From Flocculibacter collagenilyticus (GTDB lineage: Bacteria; Pseudomonadota; Gammaproteobacteria; Enterobacterales; Alteromonadaceae): DNA of 64,000 nucleotides. The position numbers were made by a program, and so were the translations under genes. Below are positions 18,511 to 26,746 of this stretch, one piece after another; the stretch's first letter is position 1, and each line of letters opens with the position of its first letter. The notes beneath the pieces are model-generated. The model worked only from the letters and a program-made list of their open reading frames with translations. It was not told the DNA's origin and ran no database searches. The stretch covers positions 3,100,001-3,164,000 of the forward strand of contig NZ_CP059888.1 in the NCBI RefSeq assembly GCF_016469335.1. The letters are read 5' to 3'.

Positions 18511-19389
18511 TTATTTATTTTTACCATCTGCAAATAATGCATCAAGCTTTTCTTCGTATTCGTGATAGCCAAGATAATCATATAAATCCATACGCGTTTG
18601 CATCGTATCAATTACTGCTTTTTGATCGCCGTTATCTAGAATAGATTGATAAACATTTTCTGCCGCTTTATTCATTGCTCTGAACGCACTTAATGGATAT
18701 AACACCATATCTACGCCCCACTCACCAAGCTCTTTTTTGTTCCATAATTCCGTTTTACCAAATTCAGTAATATTCGCTAAAATTGGAACATCTAGCGCTT
18801 CAGCAAAAGCACGATAGTGCGCTTCTGTTTGTACTGCTTCGGCAAAAATACCATCAGCACCGGCAGCAACATAAGCTTTCGCGCGCTCAATCGCAGCATC
18901 TAGCCCTTCTTGCGCAAAGGCGTCGGTGCGCGCCATAATAAAGAAATCAGGATCAGTTCTCGCATCGACTGCAGCTTTAATACGATCAACCATTTCTTCA
19001 GTCGACACAATCTCTTTGTTTGGGCGATGGCCACAACGCTTTTGTGCTACCTGATCTTCCATGTGCACTGCTGCTGCGCCTGCCTTTTCCATATCACGAA
19101 TCGTTTTGGCAATATTAAACGCACCACCCCAGCCAGTATCAATATCAACCATTAACGGCAAGTCGCTTGCCGCTGTAATACGCTGCACATCAGCAATTAC
19201 ATCGTTTAGTGATGTCATGCCTAAATCTGGTAAACCATAAGATGCATTCGCAACCCCACCGCCCGACAAATATATCGCTTGATGACCAATTTGCTTTGCC
19301 ATAATGGCTGTGTACGCATTAATAGTACCTACAATTTGTAACGGTTTGTTGTCAGCTAACGCTTGACGAAATTTTTTACCTGCACTCAT
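18511..19389 (-). CDS. prpB: 2-methylisocitrate lyase PrpB
   Basis: 292 residues, isocitrate lyase/PEP mutase TIM barrel. Visible motifs: [33 protein letters not shown] (metal-binding Asp residues) and [19 protein letters not shown], the KRCGH active-site loop with the catalytic Cys. It cleaves 2-methylisocitrate to pyruvate and succinate. First structural gene of the operon, 18 bp after the GntR gene. Confidence 0.95.
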   Translation of the reverse strand: MSAGKKFRQALADNKPLQIVGTINAYTAIMAKQIGHQAIYLSGGGVANASYGLPDLGMTSLNDVIADVQRITAASDLPLMVDIDTGWGGAFNIAKTIRDMEKAGAAAVHMEDQVAQKRCGHRPNKEIVSTEEMVDRIKAAVDARTDPDFFIMARTDAFAQEGLDAAIERAKAYVAAGADGIFAEAVQTEAHYRAFAEALDVPILANITEFGKTELWNKKELGEWGVDMVLYPLSAFRAMNKAAENVYQSILDNGDQKAVIDTMQTRMDLYDYLGYHEYEEKLDALFADGKNK

Positions 19390-19407
19390 GCTGATTCTCT
19401 CTTTCGC

Positions 19408-20073
19408 TTAATTTGGATTAGATAATTTAGATTCAATATTATTTTTGGAGTATAAAATGTGACGACGCATTAGCAGCTCTGCTAATTCAGCATCTCGATT
19501 AGAAATCGCTTGTACAATATGCTTATGTTCATCAAATGCAGTGGTGACTCTAGGCCCCGCCATGCCTAATTGCACACGGTACATTCGCACCAAATGATAA
19601 AGCCCTTCAGTTAATACCGTAATAAGATGATTATTTTTACTTCCCAGAATAATACGGTAATGAAAGTCAACGTCTCCAGCTTCTTGGTAGTAAGAGTCGC
19701 CCTGCTTCACTTTTTGCGAGTGGGAGTGCAACAGTGTATTAAGGTTGTTAATCTCTTCGTCCGTCATGTTTTGTGCAGCGAGCCTTGCTGCCATACCTTC
19801 TAGCGATTCACGCACCTGATAAAGTTCCACCAGCCCTTCTGGACTAAGCGCAACTACGCGCGCGCCGACATTGGCTTTGCGCTCAACTAAATGGCAAGAC
19901 TCTAATCGATTAATCGCTTCACGAATAACAGCACGACTGACCGCATATTTTGTCGACATTTCGGTTTCACTTAGCTTCGAGCCAGCCTTAATATCACCTT
20001 CTACAATCTCTTTGCGGAGTTGAAAAAAGGTTTTATCAGCTGACGTAACGGGTTTTTCAGAGGGAATTGCCAT
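19408..20073 (-). CDS. GntR (FadR subfamily) regulator of the methylcitrate operon
   Basis: 221 residues. An N-terminal winged helix-turn-helix (about 15-75: FFQLRKEIVEGDIKAGSKLSETEMSTKYAVSRAVIREAINRLES) precedes an FCD-type all-helical effector domain with conserved D/H metal-site residues (DVDFHYRIILGSKNNHL, DEHKHIVQAI). It is the first gene of the prp operon and probably autoregulates it as a repressor through the two TGTCGACA palindromes upstream; the ligand is likely a methylcitrate-cycle intermediate (inference). Shewanella and relatives have similar GntR regulators in place of the sigma-54 PrpR. Confidence 0.9.
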   Translation of the reverse strand: MAIPSEKPVTSADKTFFQLRKEIVEGDIKAGSKLSETEMSTKYAVSRAVIREAINRLESCHLVERKANVGARVVALSPEGLVELYQVRESLEGMAARLAAQNMTDEEINNLNTLLHSHSQKVKQGDSYYQEAGDVDFHYRIILGSKNNHLITVLTEGLYHLVRMYRVQLGMAGPRVTTAFDEHKHIVQAISNRDAELAELLMRRHILYSKNNIESKLSNPN

Positions 20074-20099
20074 GCAGCCTTAACAATAAGCCATATATA

Positions 20100-20166
20100 A
20101 TATGTCGACAATATAGCCATCATCAGTGGATGCGTCAAACAAAAGGTGCAATATTGTCGACAAAAC
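20100..20166. promoter_or_regulatory. paired operators upstream of the prp operon
   Basis: Two copies of the palindrome TGTCGACA lie at 20103-20110 and 20155-20162, each flanked by AT-rich half-sites (ATAT...AATAT and AATAT...AAAA). Their centres are 52 bp apart, close to five helical turns. They lie just upstream of the gntR start at 20073 and fit the short symmetric operators of FadR-type GntR regulators. Confidence 0.75.
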
Positions 20167-20214
20167 AGATGTAAGTTTGGGTTTACGGGGGAGTATTAAC
20201 TTGGAACGTAAAGC

Positions 20215-20790
20215 TTAGCGAGAATTGACATCCAACAACCCACTATACTTCACCAACATGCCAATATAAGGTAACGAAAACGAAACATGAAAACGATAAA
20301 AAGGCTTATCTTGAACATATTCAACATTTTTATAAGCCGAGGTCACTGGCAATAGCCAGCGAGGAACAAAAATTCCCATCAATTGAATACGCGTACAACG
20401 CCAATGCCAGCCACCGTTAATAATATCTACCGTTAATCGCATGCGTAGTGGTCCAGTTTCTTCAATCCAGTAACCAGTATTTACTGTGCCTACAGGTTTA
20501 AAAACAGACTCCACAACCTGCTGCGAATTAAAGCACCTTCCCCAGTGCAATCCATCTTCTTGATGTGAAATATAAACAGATAAATTGTGCTGCCCTGAAG
20601 AGGGTAAATTCATCTTTTTGGCAATGCGACGGCCAATAACACCCGCTAAGCCACTGCCATATTCAATATTAACCCGCCCAGATAAACACCCACCGATTAA
20701 ATGTAGTTGCTGTAATAATGGATGCAATAACGTGAACTGATTGCCAAACCAGCTCTTCACAAGGTTAGGCATTGTTGATAACAAGATCAT
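20215..20790 (-). CDS. DUF4166 domain protein
   Basis: 191 residues. The pattern LSGRVNIEYGSGLAGVIGRRIAKKMNLPSSGQHNLSVYISHQEDGLHWGRCF, then GPLRMRLTVDIINGGWHWRCTRIQLMGIFVPRWLLP and FYRFHVSFSLPYIGMLVKYSGLLD, is the DUF4166 pattern. Function is unknown. In other bacteria the domain is sometimes fused to short-chain dehydrogenase-like proteins. An upstream in-frame ATG (MILLSTM) and a second ATG at about residue 7 are both possible starts. Confidence 0.7.
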   Translation of the reverse strand: MILLSTMPNLVKSWFGNQFTLLHPLLQQLHLIGGCLSGRVNIEYGSGLAGVIGRRIAKKMNLPSSGQHNLSVYISHQEDGLHWGRCFNSQQVVESVFKPVGTVNTGYWIEETGPLRMRLTVDIINGGWHWRCTRIQLMGIFVPRWLLPVTSAYKNVEYVQDKPFYRFHVSFSLPYIGMLVKYSGLLDVNSR

Positions 20791-21048
20791 TTCTATACAT
20801 TAACTTTAGCCTTAACGTCTGTGTATCGAAAAAAGATTAACGCTTAAATAGGTGTTAAAAAATCATCCAACTATCCAAATCAACACCGATAACGGTTCTA
20901 TTTAATCTAAATCAAAAGGTTAATTCAATTTTTATCAGAAACTTAATTTACGGCTGCTCACGTTGTTGCTTTCATTTATTGCGGTCTCTGTCTCACTTGT
21001 GATCAATGAGGTGTAAGAACTTAAAATAAGCCCTTACACATACTATAA

Positions 21049-21685
21049 TTACTTGTTTTGCAAAAACGTTTTTAATACAGTTTGAATCACACCATCAACT
21101 CTAGTCTCACATGCCTCAAATCCACCATAATTAAACAGCAGGGTTAAGCTGGTATCGCTTTGTGGAATGTATATGTTAGCTGAGCTGTACCCCGGCTCTT
21201 CTCCACCATGATGATAAACCATTGTGCCGTCTATGTTTTGTTTAAAAACGCCTAAGCCATAACTTAATTGTGCATTTACATTGTACATACTAGGCTTTTC
21301 AAGCATTAGCGCTCTTATCTTTTCAGAAACGTGCATACCATTCACAATCTCTTTTAGTAGCAACACCATATCATGGGCATCGGTCACAAGCGGTGCATCT
21401 GCAACGCCAATATTCTGCAAAATGACTGAGTGTTGATAAGCGTTGGTTCATCTAATTGCAGGTAGCCCGATGTAATATCACTCATTGCCTTTTCAACTCC
21501 ACCGAAGGTGCTATTCACCATGCCAAAGGATTAAAAAATAAGCTCTCGGGCATATTTAGAATGATGTTCACCCAAGACTTCATCTAAAATCAGTCCAGCT
21601 AAAATATAACCACCATTTAAGTAATCCCACCCTTCTCCGAGCGGAAATGATGCAGATTTATCCAGCATGAATTGTACAGTAAAGG
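21049..21685 (-). pseudogene. broken serine hydrolase (beta-lactamase/class C-like)
   Basis: Only the C-terminal part survives. The intact piece (21049-21420, 123 residues) ends with YHHGGEEPGYSSANIYIPQ, the HxG-type third motif of beta-lactamase-family serine hydrolases. Upstream, in other frames, the minus strand reads PLGEGWDYLNGGYILAGLILDE (the Y-x-N motif). A TAA stop lies at 21531-21533 and a frameshift lies near 21425. The N-terminal part with the SxxK nucleophile is missing. It is the leftmost gene of the integron region and no clear attC follows it. Confidence 0.7.
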
Positions 21686-21745
21686 CATCGGCTTTTATTA
21701 CTGAGGCTCAGCAATAACTGCATCTAAAGAATCGCCTTATGATAT

Positions 21746-22090
21746 TCACCACCCCATATAATCAAAATCAAATTGTGTCGCGTTTGGCAATATCGTAAAC
21801 ATAGCATACAAAAATGAGACAATAACCATACTAAATGGAAACAAAAACATCGGGGCCACGGTCTTTTTATTTATCACATAATCATATAACCACGCACCAA
21901 TACTTAATGGGATAAATATGATTAAACCAGCATAAATTAATCGATTGTTACCGTCGAGTTGTTCAGACTTAGTTCGCATGAGATTAACCAAAACAGTTAT
22001 TCTATATATATACAGAAATACGGCACCAGTCATACCAATAACAGTAAGTATTCTCCACGTCTCCAAATCCATTCCCATCAAACTATTCAT
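21746..22090 (-). CDS. small membrane protein, integron region
   Basis: 114 residues with about three hydrophobic helices (ILTVIGMTGAVFLYIYRITVLV, LIYAGLIIFIPLSIGAWLYDYVI, FLFPFSMVIVSFLYAMFTIL). No family recognised. It follows an attC-like site at 22113-22206, as expected for a cassette gene. No attC is visible between it and the broken hydrolase to the left. Confidence 0.6.
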   Translation of the reverse strand: MNSLMGMDLETWRILTVIGMTGAVFLYIYRITVLVNLMRTKSEQLDGNNRLIYAGLIIFIPLSIGAWLYDYVINKKTVAPMFLFPFSMVIVSFLYAMFTILPNATQFDFDYMGW

Positions 22091-22112
22091 AAATCACTCC
22101 TTTTTCTTGAAA

Positions 22113-22206
22113 ATAAAACGCCGCATTAAGCCCGGTTCACAGCTAGTTAAAATTAGTTATCAAAAAACAAAAGCTAACAGCTGGCTCTTGTTTAATGTCG
22201 TTACGC
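22113..22206 (-). repeat. attC-like recombination site
   Basis: Bounded by ATAAAAC on the left and GTTACGC on the right (plus strand), 94 bp, with an imperfectly palindromic interior. The R'' core overlaps the stop codon of the 22201-22494 gene, as in other cassettes of this array. Confidence 0.65.
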
Positions 22207-22494
22207 GTCTATCTCTGTTGAACTATCAACCTTAATGAGTGCAATACGGTATCCTTTAAATGTTTTATTTAATACTTTCTTCATCACCTTTATTGAAAAA
22301 TAAATACCTATAGCACCGCCAAACATTTGAATAAGATAAATATTATCGTACATGCTGAGATCTAACACATTAAACATAACTCCTACAATCACACCTATGA
22401 TAAATGAGACCGGTAATACCCAAACCATGGTCCTCCAAAACCAACTCCACCAAACTTGCATTGCGTGAATCCATTTAACTTCTATTTCTTCCAT
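22201..22494 (-). CDS. small membrane protein, integron cassette
   Basis: 97 residues. Two predicted transmembrane helices: TMVWVLPVSFIIGVIVGVMFNVL and YLIQMFGGAIGIYFSIKVM. The stop codon TAA lies inside the attC core GTTACGC. No homologous family recognised. It is typical of the small membrane proteins common in chromosomal integron cassettes. Confidence 0.65.
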   Translation of the reverse strand: MEEIEVKWIHAMQVWWSWFWRTMVWVLPVSFIIGVIVGVMFNVLDLSMYDNIYLIQMFGGAIGIYFSIKVMKKVLNKTFKGYRIALIKVDSSTEIDA

Positions 22495-22697
22495 TTTTAA
22501 CTCCGTAAATTGTTATCACTCTTGATGCCTCCCCCATTAGAACTAGAGCTTACTAAACTTGAGCAAAGTAAGCTTCTGTGCCAGTCCAAAGAGTTAAACT
22601 CCCACGTATAATACCTACCTTAAACTAAGATTTGTGTGGCTTAATAAGTTAGACAATGCATAAATAATAAAAAGGCCGCAAAAAGCTGCCTCTCAAC

Positions 22698-22835
22698 TTA
22701 GTGTTCACTTAACTTACTGTATTCGCTATTGTTAACCTGCAAATTTTTGGGTGTAAGTTCCATTTTCCAATTGGTATCCCATACCACCCTATTATCACTT
22801 GAAAATGCCTGCAGCCAAGTAGGCATTTTATGAGC
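22698..22835 (-). pseudogene. C-terminal remnant of a paralogue of the 27243-27731 gene
   Basis: On the minus strand the sequence reads PTWLQAFSSDNRVVWDTNW, then KMELTPKN, then about 17 residues to a TAA. This aligns with PTWEQAFSKDNGETWETNW and LMEFTPKN at the C-terminus of the cassette gene at 27243. No start or N-terminal part remains. It lies directly against the 3' core of the hydrolase cassette (22849 onward), so the break probably came from a deletion that also removed most of an attC. Confidence 0.65.
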
Positions 22836-22883
22836 AGTGCGAATAACAGTTAGCTAGCATGCATAGCAGTACCAAGCCAGCTT

Positions 22884-23891
22884 TTACGAGTCACTCTGTA
22901 GGGTTTGGCTAGATATACGATTATTAGCGTGGTTAGAAACACTCCCTACCGTTTCAGTTATCTTAGCAATAACCACCTCAGGTGAATCGCCCGGTATGTT
23001 ATGAGTGGCTCCCTTTACAATAATATGCTCAGCGTTATCTGACAGCGCTACGATGCTTTTTTGCATTTCAGCCCAGTCGTCAACCACGCTGTAAAAACGA
23101 GGGCTTTTAGCATAAGCTTCTTTGTCATGGCTCAACACTAGCATTCTTAATTTACCGAAATCGTAGTTAAAATCTTCCAAGGGCGTGTAAAAGCCTTTCT
23201 CGTTTCGGTATGTTGATAGTACATGTGCGTATCTAAAGCTAGAATAATACTGGTCTAAGCGTTTGGCTATTTCAGAGTCATACTGCTTAAAGATATTTTT
23301 AATATCAGAGATGCCTAACACCGGATCTACATAATGCCAAACTTTCACATGCTCAGGAATTGGATCGAATTTACCACGCAATACGGTATGCTGATTTTCG
23401 TGCGCTGAATCTAAAAGTATTAGTGCCGCTAGGTTAATTTGAGCTCTTGCCGCAGTTCGTCTAGCAATGATCCCACCGTAAGAGTGCGCAACCAGAATTA
23501 CTGGACTTTCACCTGCGATATGTTTTACAAGAGATTCTTGAAGCTGAGATTTTTCGTCAGTTGTGAAAGTTCGTGATACATCGTCACTTCCTCCATGGCC
23601 TAACCTGTCGTAATAGCACGCCGTAAAACTTTCAGGTAGCTGTTCAACAATTGAAGACCAAGTTCTCTCTGAATCTGAGCCAAAACCAGTTTCAAAAAAC
23701 ACATAAGGTTCACCCTGCCCCTTACACACATATCTCACTTGCTTTTCATTAAAAGTAAAATAGCTGCCAGAAAGCGCAACTGGCTGATGTTGAAAAAACG
23801 CAATGACACGCAGTATTAAATAACTGCATAGTATTAATAGAACTGTGAAGGCTAGCTTGTTGGAGGAGATGCGTTGATATGTAGAAAACAT
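22884..23891 (-). CDS. alpha/beta hydrolase, membrane-anchored
   Basis: 335 residues. An N-terminal hydrophobic segment (KLAFTVLLILCSYLILRVIAFF, about 11-32) is a signal anchor, so the hydrolase domain probably faces the periplasm. The nucleophile elbow VAHSYGG (Ser at about 150), oxyanion region FFETGFGSDSERTWSS, acid motif VLSHDKEAY and a late His (GATHNIPGDSPE) complete the triad. Substrate unknown. It lies among integron cassettes and is longer than most. GTTAGCTAGC, 22849-22858, just after the stop, looks like its R'' core. Confidence 0.8.
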   Translation of the reverse strand: MFSTYQRISSNKLAFTVLLILCSYLILRVIAFFQHQPVALSGSYFTFNEKQVRYVCKGQGEPYVFFETGFGSDSERTWSSIVEQLPESFTACYYDRLGHGGSDDVSRTFTTDEKSQLQESLVKHIAGESPVILVAHSYGGIIARRTAARAQINLAALILLDSAHENQHTVLRGKFDPIPEHVKVWHYVDPVLGISDIKNIFKQYDSEIAKRLDQYYSSFRYAHVLSTYRNEKGFYTPLEDFNYDFGKLRMLVLSHDKEAYAKSPRFYSVVDDWAEMQKSIVALSDNAEHIIVKGATHNIPGDSPEVVIAKITETVGSVSNHANNRISSQTLQSDS

Positions 23892-24180
23892 ATTAATCCC
23901 TTAATTTATACATGCACTACTGCAAGTAGTATTTATAACGAGCCTGTAGAACACTCGTTTAATTCACTTTTTAATCGTTTTTAACTGCCAAACACTAACT
24001 AACTTTATGATTTGCTTCAAGCTAATAATTTGATGAGTAACGTATTTCGAATACATTTATTAATTGATGATCTAATTGTATAAGGTGGCGTTTTGTATTG
24101 TGCAATCCCAACATTACATTAACTCAACATCCGCCCTTCTTTTGGAAATATAGCAAAATCCTTCATGTTTAACCCTGATA
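23892..24180. other. non-coding leader of the hydrolase cassette
   Basis: 289 bp between the hydrolase start and the attC to its right. I see no open frame with protein character on either strand. It is AT-rich and holds a short inverted repeat AACGAG/CTCGTT near 23938-23960. It may contain the promoter of the hydrolase. Confidence 0.4.
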
Positions 24181-24305
24181 GCTAACGACTTGTTAAGCAG
24201 CCCAAAAGGTGACGCTTAGCAGTGTAATACTCAGTACAGTAATACTCAGCACAGTAATACACTGACAAGCGATCCGTTTGGGTCACGCTGGAACAAATCG
24301 CTATA
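24180..24305 (-). repeat. attC-like site with internal tandem repeat
   Basis: Starts with the core GCTAAC at 24181 and extends to about 24305. Its interior folds through GTGACGC.../...GCGTCAC-like arms and contains about three imperfect copies of CAGTAATACTCAG (24222-24262). The R'' core at the left gene's end is degenerate, so the site may no longer recombine. Confidence 0.5.
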
Positions 24306-25197
24306 TGGTTTTTTGCTTAGCTCTAAGAGCTTCAATAATGTCGGCACTTACCCAAAAAATATCTACGGTAGGTTCACCATTTGCAGATTTTTCCCGTCGA
24401 TCAAAGAATAGAGCTTTTCCATCAGATGATACGCTCGGATAATTTTCGGCACTGGCGGTATTTATCTTGTCCCCCATGTTGATGGCTGGGCCCCATAAGC
24501 CATCCTTCTGTCTAAAGCTGATGTAAAGATCAGATGATCCATAACCACTTTCTCTTCTGCTATCCCAGATAATGTAAGATTCATCGGGCGCGATAAATGG
24601 GTGTGCATTATAACTGCCTTTCGCAAATTGTTGGCCTAACGACTTCGGCTGTTCATATTTACCGTCAATCAAGCGTGAATAACGCAAAGGACTATCCAAA
24701 TTTTTGGTAAAAGTATCAAAATAATATGTGCCGTTAGAAGACACTGAAAGTCGCATAATGGCGATATTATCAAAAGGCGCACCTAGGCTTGTTAAGTTAG
24801 ACCAACCATCATTAGTGCGCTCCATATATTCCTTTTGAAAGTAGAAAGTCATCCCATCCGGAGAAATCGATGGTTCACTTACGCCACGCTTAACAACCGA
24901 CTCTTGCCATTGGCCATTGATATATTCAGTAACAGTCAGAGCATTAGCCTTGGATTGCTCACCCAGCGGCCTGCGGATGAAATAAAAGGCGTTCATATCC
25001 GGCGCGAACATGCCTTCAACTTCACGATTCTCTTTTGTGTTAACAATCCCAGGGGCAAATACTTCTGGCGTTGAGCCTGGCAAAGCTTGTCCAAGATAGG
25101 GGGCTTTAATAGCAGATAATCCGTCTTTACTATGTGCGGTGCTACTTATCGCAAGCATAGAAAGTGTCAAAATAGTTGAAGTGCAAATATGTTTCAT
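24301..25197 (-). CDS. exported PD40/TolB-like beta-propeller protein, cassette gene
   Basis: 298 residues. Signal peptide MKHICTSTILTLSMLAISSTAHS. Repeated WD40-like/PD40 strands: GMFAPDMNAFYFIRR, EPSISPDGMTFYFQK, RLSVSSNGTYYFDT, HPFIAPDESYIIWDSR and YPSVSSDGKALFFDRR. It probably forms a periplasmic beta-propeller. The neighbourhood is integron cassettes with attC-like sites on both sides. A clear paralogue lies outside the array at 51804-52649, with the same motif order. Function unknown. Confidence 0.8.
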   Translation of the reverse strand: MKHICTSTILTLSMLAISSTAHSKDGLSAIKAPYLGQALPGSTPEVFAPGIVNTKENREVEGMFAPDMNAFYFIRRPLGEQSKANALTVTEYINGQWQESVVKRGVSEPSISPDGMTFYFQKEYMERTNDGWSNLTSLGAPFDNIAIMRLSVSSNGTYYFDTFTKNLDSPLRYSRLIDGKYEQPKSLGQQFAKGSYNAHPFIAPDESYIIWDSRRESGYGSSDLYISFRQKDGLWGPAINMGDKINTASAENYPSVSSDGKALFFDRREKSANGEPTVDIFWVSADIIEALRAKQKTI

Positions 25198-25258
25198 AAT
25201 TTATCCTTATTGTGAAATAAGCGAATTATTTAACTGCCAGATTGAAATCCGCGTATTA

Positions 25259-25362
25259 ATTTAACGCCTTACTATTTGGCGCGAAAATGTTTGACTAAAA
25301 TTAGCGACGAAAGAGCACAAGCCAAGCGTTTTGCGTCCTTTCGAGTAACTTAACAGTTGCCA
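25259..25362 (-). repeat. attC-like site, read through by the grpB-like frame
   Basis: Left core ATTTAAC (25259-25265) and right core near GTTGCCA (25356-25362). The interior (GCGACGAAAGAGC...GGCTTGTGC) closely resembles the site at 31871-31968. The coding frame of 25261-25872 continues through it without a stop, so its last ~35 residues are attC-derived. Confidence 0.6.
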
Positions 25363-25872
25363 AACCAACTTATCGCTAATTTTTTCATGCTCTTGAATAA
25401 AGTTATTCTTCAATGACATATATAGAAAGCTATCATTATTACATTCTTGGGCTGCGTGCCTTTTAATACTGTCATATTCAATTAAAGCTTCCGGATGAGC
25501 AATTAGATATTCTTTAAAGGCTCTGTGACGGACTAAATTTTCATCCTCAGATAGAAATGCATGAACATGATGAGTTCGCATATTCCCACCTTTCTGAAAG
25601 TATCGCCTTCCTTCTATACCATTCTCGCCTTTTGCTTCGTATCCAATGGTTTTAAGGCTTTTATTTCTTTCATCTAAAGCTTTAAGGCAGGAAACTTCGA
25701 TTAAGATATCGATTATAGGTTTTGCACTTAGACCGATAATAGCAGTACTGCCAATATGCTCAATCTTTAGAGCTGCATTACCAATAGCTGCATTTAATAG
25801 CACTTTTTCTTCAATAAATTTAGCTGCCCATCGAGGATCGTAATTTATAACTTCAATTTTTCGCAGACTCAC
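25261..25872 (-). CDS. GrpB/UPF0157 family protein, cassette gene
   Basis: About 203 residues from GTG 25872, chosen because AGGAAG precedes it by 7 nt and the family begins at RKIEVINYDPRW. Family motifs: AALKIEHIGSTAIIGLSAKPIIDILIEV and HHVHAFLSEDENLVRHRAFKEYLIAHPEA. This places it in the GrpB domain of the nucleotidyltransferase-like superfamily; function is uncertain. The C-terminus KGRKTLGLCSFVANFSQ... is encoded by the attC and is not part of the family, which suggests that the original stop was lost. Confidence 0.8.
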   Translation of the reverse strand: MSLRKIEVINYDPRWAAKFIEEKVLLNAAIGNAALKIEHIGSTAIIGLSAKPIIDILIEVSCLKALDERNKSLKTIGYEAKGENGIEGRRYFQKGGNMRTHHVHAFLSEDENLVRHRAFKEYLIAHPEALIEYDSIKRHAAQECNNDSFLYMSLKNNFIQEHEKISDKLVWQLLSYSKGRKTLGLCSFVANFSQTFSRQIVRR

Positions 25873-25886
25873 AATACTTCCTTTGG

Positions 25887-25980
25887 CTACTAACTTCCAA
25901 GTATGGGCAAAAACACAATACAATAATCACGAAGCAGCATTGTGTTTTGTCCCTGTGCGCACGCCATTATTTGCTTGCTA
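25887..25980 (-). repeat. attC-like site
   Basis: Left core CTACTAAC (25887-25894), which reads G|TTAGTAG at the cassette start on the minus strand. The interior has long complementary arms (GGGCAAAAACACAATACAAT with ATTGTGTTTTGTCCC). The right core near GCTTGCTATAC is degenerate. Confidence 0.65.
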
Positions 25981-26473
25981 TACACAATTTGGATTAATGA
26001 GAGACGTTAAAATGTGATCTTCCCACGCACCCGCTATTTTTAGGTACTTTAGCGCAAGACCTTCCTTTCTGAAGCCTAAGCACTGTAGCAGCATATCTGA
26101 ACGATGGTTTGATGGCATGTAATTAGCCATTATTCGATGTAGCTTTAGTTTGGAAAAAGCATACTCTATGGCATATGAACAAAGCTCGCGAGCGACACCT
26201 TTACCTTCAAACTCTTTTGATACGCCATAGCCCATGTAACAAGCCATATACAATTTTGCTTAATTCACAATGGCCTATGATTTTGTGGTCTGATACAAAA
26301 ACAAATAAAGTTGATGATGTTGTATTTAAAATTTTATAGATGCGCTCAAAACAGCACTTTTCCGAATAAAAGGCAGGTTCCCTTATTGGTTCCCACGGCT
26401 CAAAATGTGTTTTATTGGCTGTAAGGTATTGGGAGAGGCCAAGAGCATCTGTTAATTCTATAGTTCTTATCAT
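25978..26473 (-). pseudogene. frameshifted GNAT acetyltransferase (RimJ-like)
   Basis: Two overlapping frames make one protein. 26473-26207 gives the N-terminal half (MIRTIELTDALGLSQYL... IIGHCELSKIV). 26253-25978 gives the C-terminal half (ACYMGYGVSKEFEGKGVARELC, then HRIMANYMPSNHRSDMLLQCLGF), which carries the acetyl-CoA motif and the RimJ-type NxxS/RS region. The junction near 26235-26250 lacks several bases relative to a normal protein of this type, giving a frameshift. It lies in the decayed left part of the cassette array. Confidence 0.8.
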
Positions 26474-26479
26474 GTTTAC

Positions 26480-26647
26480 TCATTTTTGTTTAACGCATGG
26501 CTCAGCCAGAATTTCCGTTGAAGACGCTTGTACATCGCTTTTATTTACACTTGCACACGTAATTCTGAACTTTCTTATAACACAGTTTTCTTTCCAGTCA
26601 TCGCACTCAAAATAGATATCCGAATCATCGGCATAATAAATCTCCAC
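26480..26647 (-). CDS. possible 55-residue cassette protein
   Basis: Minus-strand frame from GTG 26647 to TGA 26480. It reads VEIYYADDSDIYFECDDWKE and continues NCVIRKFRITCASVNKSDVQ. The composition (acidic, with spaced Cys) looks like a real protein rather than noise. The stop is 7 nt before the acetyltransferase start. The Shine-Dalgarno signal is weak and no family is recognised. The same stretch holds a GTTTAAC motif (26488) that could instead be an attC core, so the call is tentative. Confidence 0.35.
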   Translation of the reverse strand: MEIYYADDSDIYFECDDWKENCVIRKFRITCASVNKSDVQASSTEILAEPCVKQK

Positions 26648-26746
26648 TCTTTGTTACATAATAACCTAATATGAAACACTTTCTTTGTGGCTTATCATTT
26701 TCTACCTGCATATGCTGTCATGACAGAAGAGTAAAAGGAATGCCAG

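Noticed and set aside
20791-21048. Possible further attC at the left border (AGCCTTAACG, 20808-20817)
   Set aside because: One core-like motif with no matching partner or folded arms. The stem GTGTAAG/CTTACAC at about 21015-21043 looks like a terminator of the broken hydrolase instead.
24180-24270. Possible CRISPR-like short repeats
   Set aside because: Only about three imperfect direct copies without spacers of constant size; explained as an expanded attC arm.
26488-26575. attC candidate starting at GTTTAAC with CAGAATT/AATTCTG arms
   Set aside because: It overlaps a protein-like minus-strand frame (26480-26647) and lacks a second core, so it is left undecided and not listed as a site.
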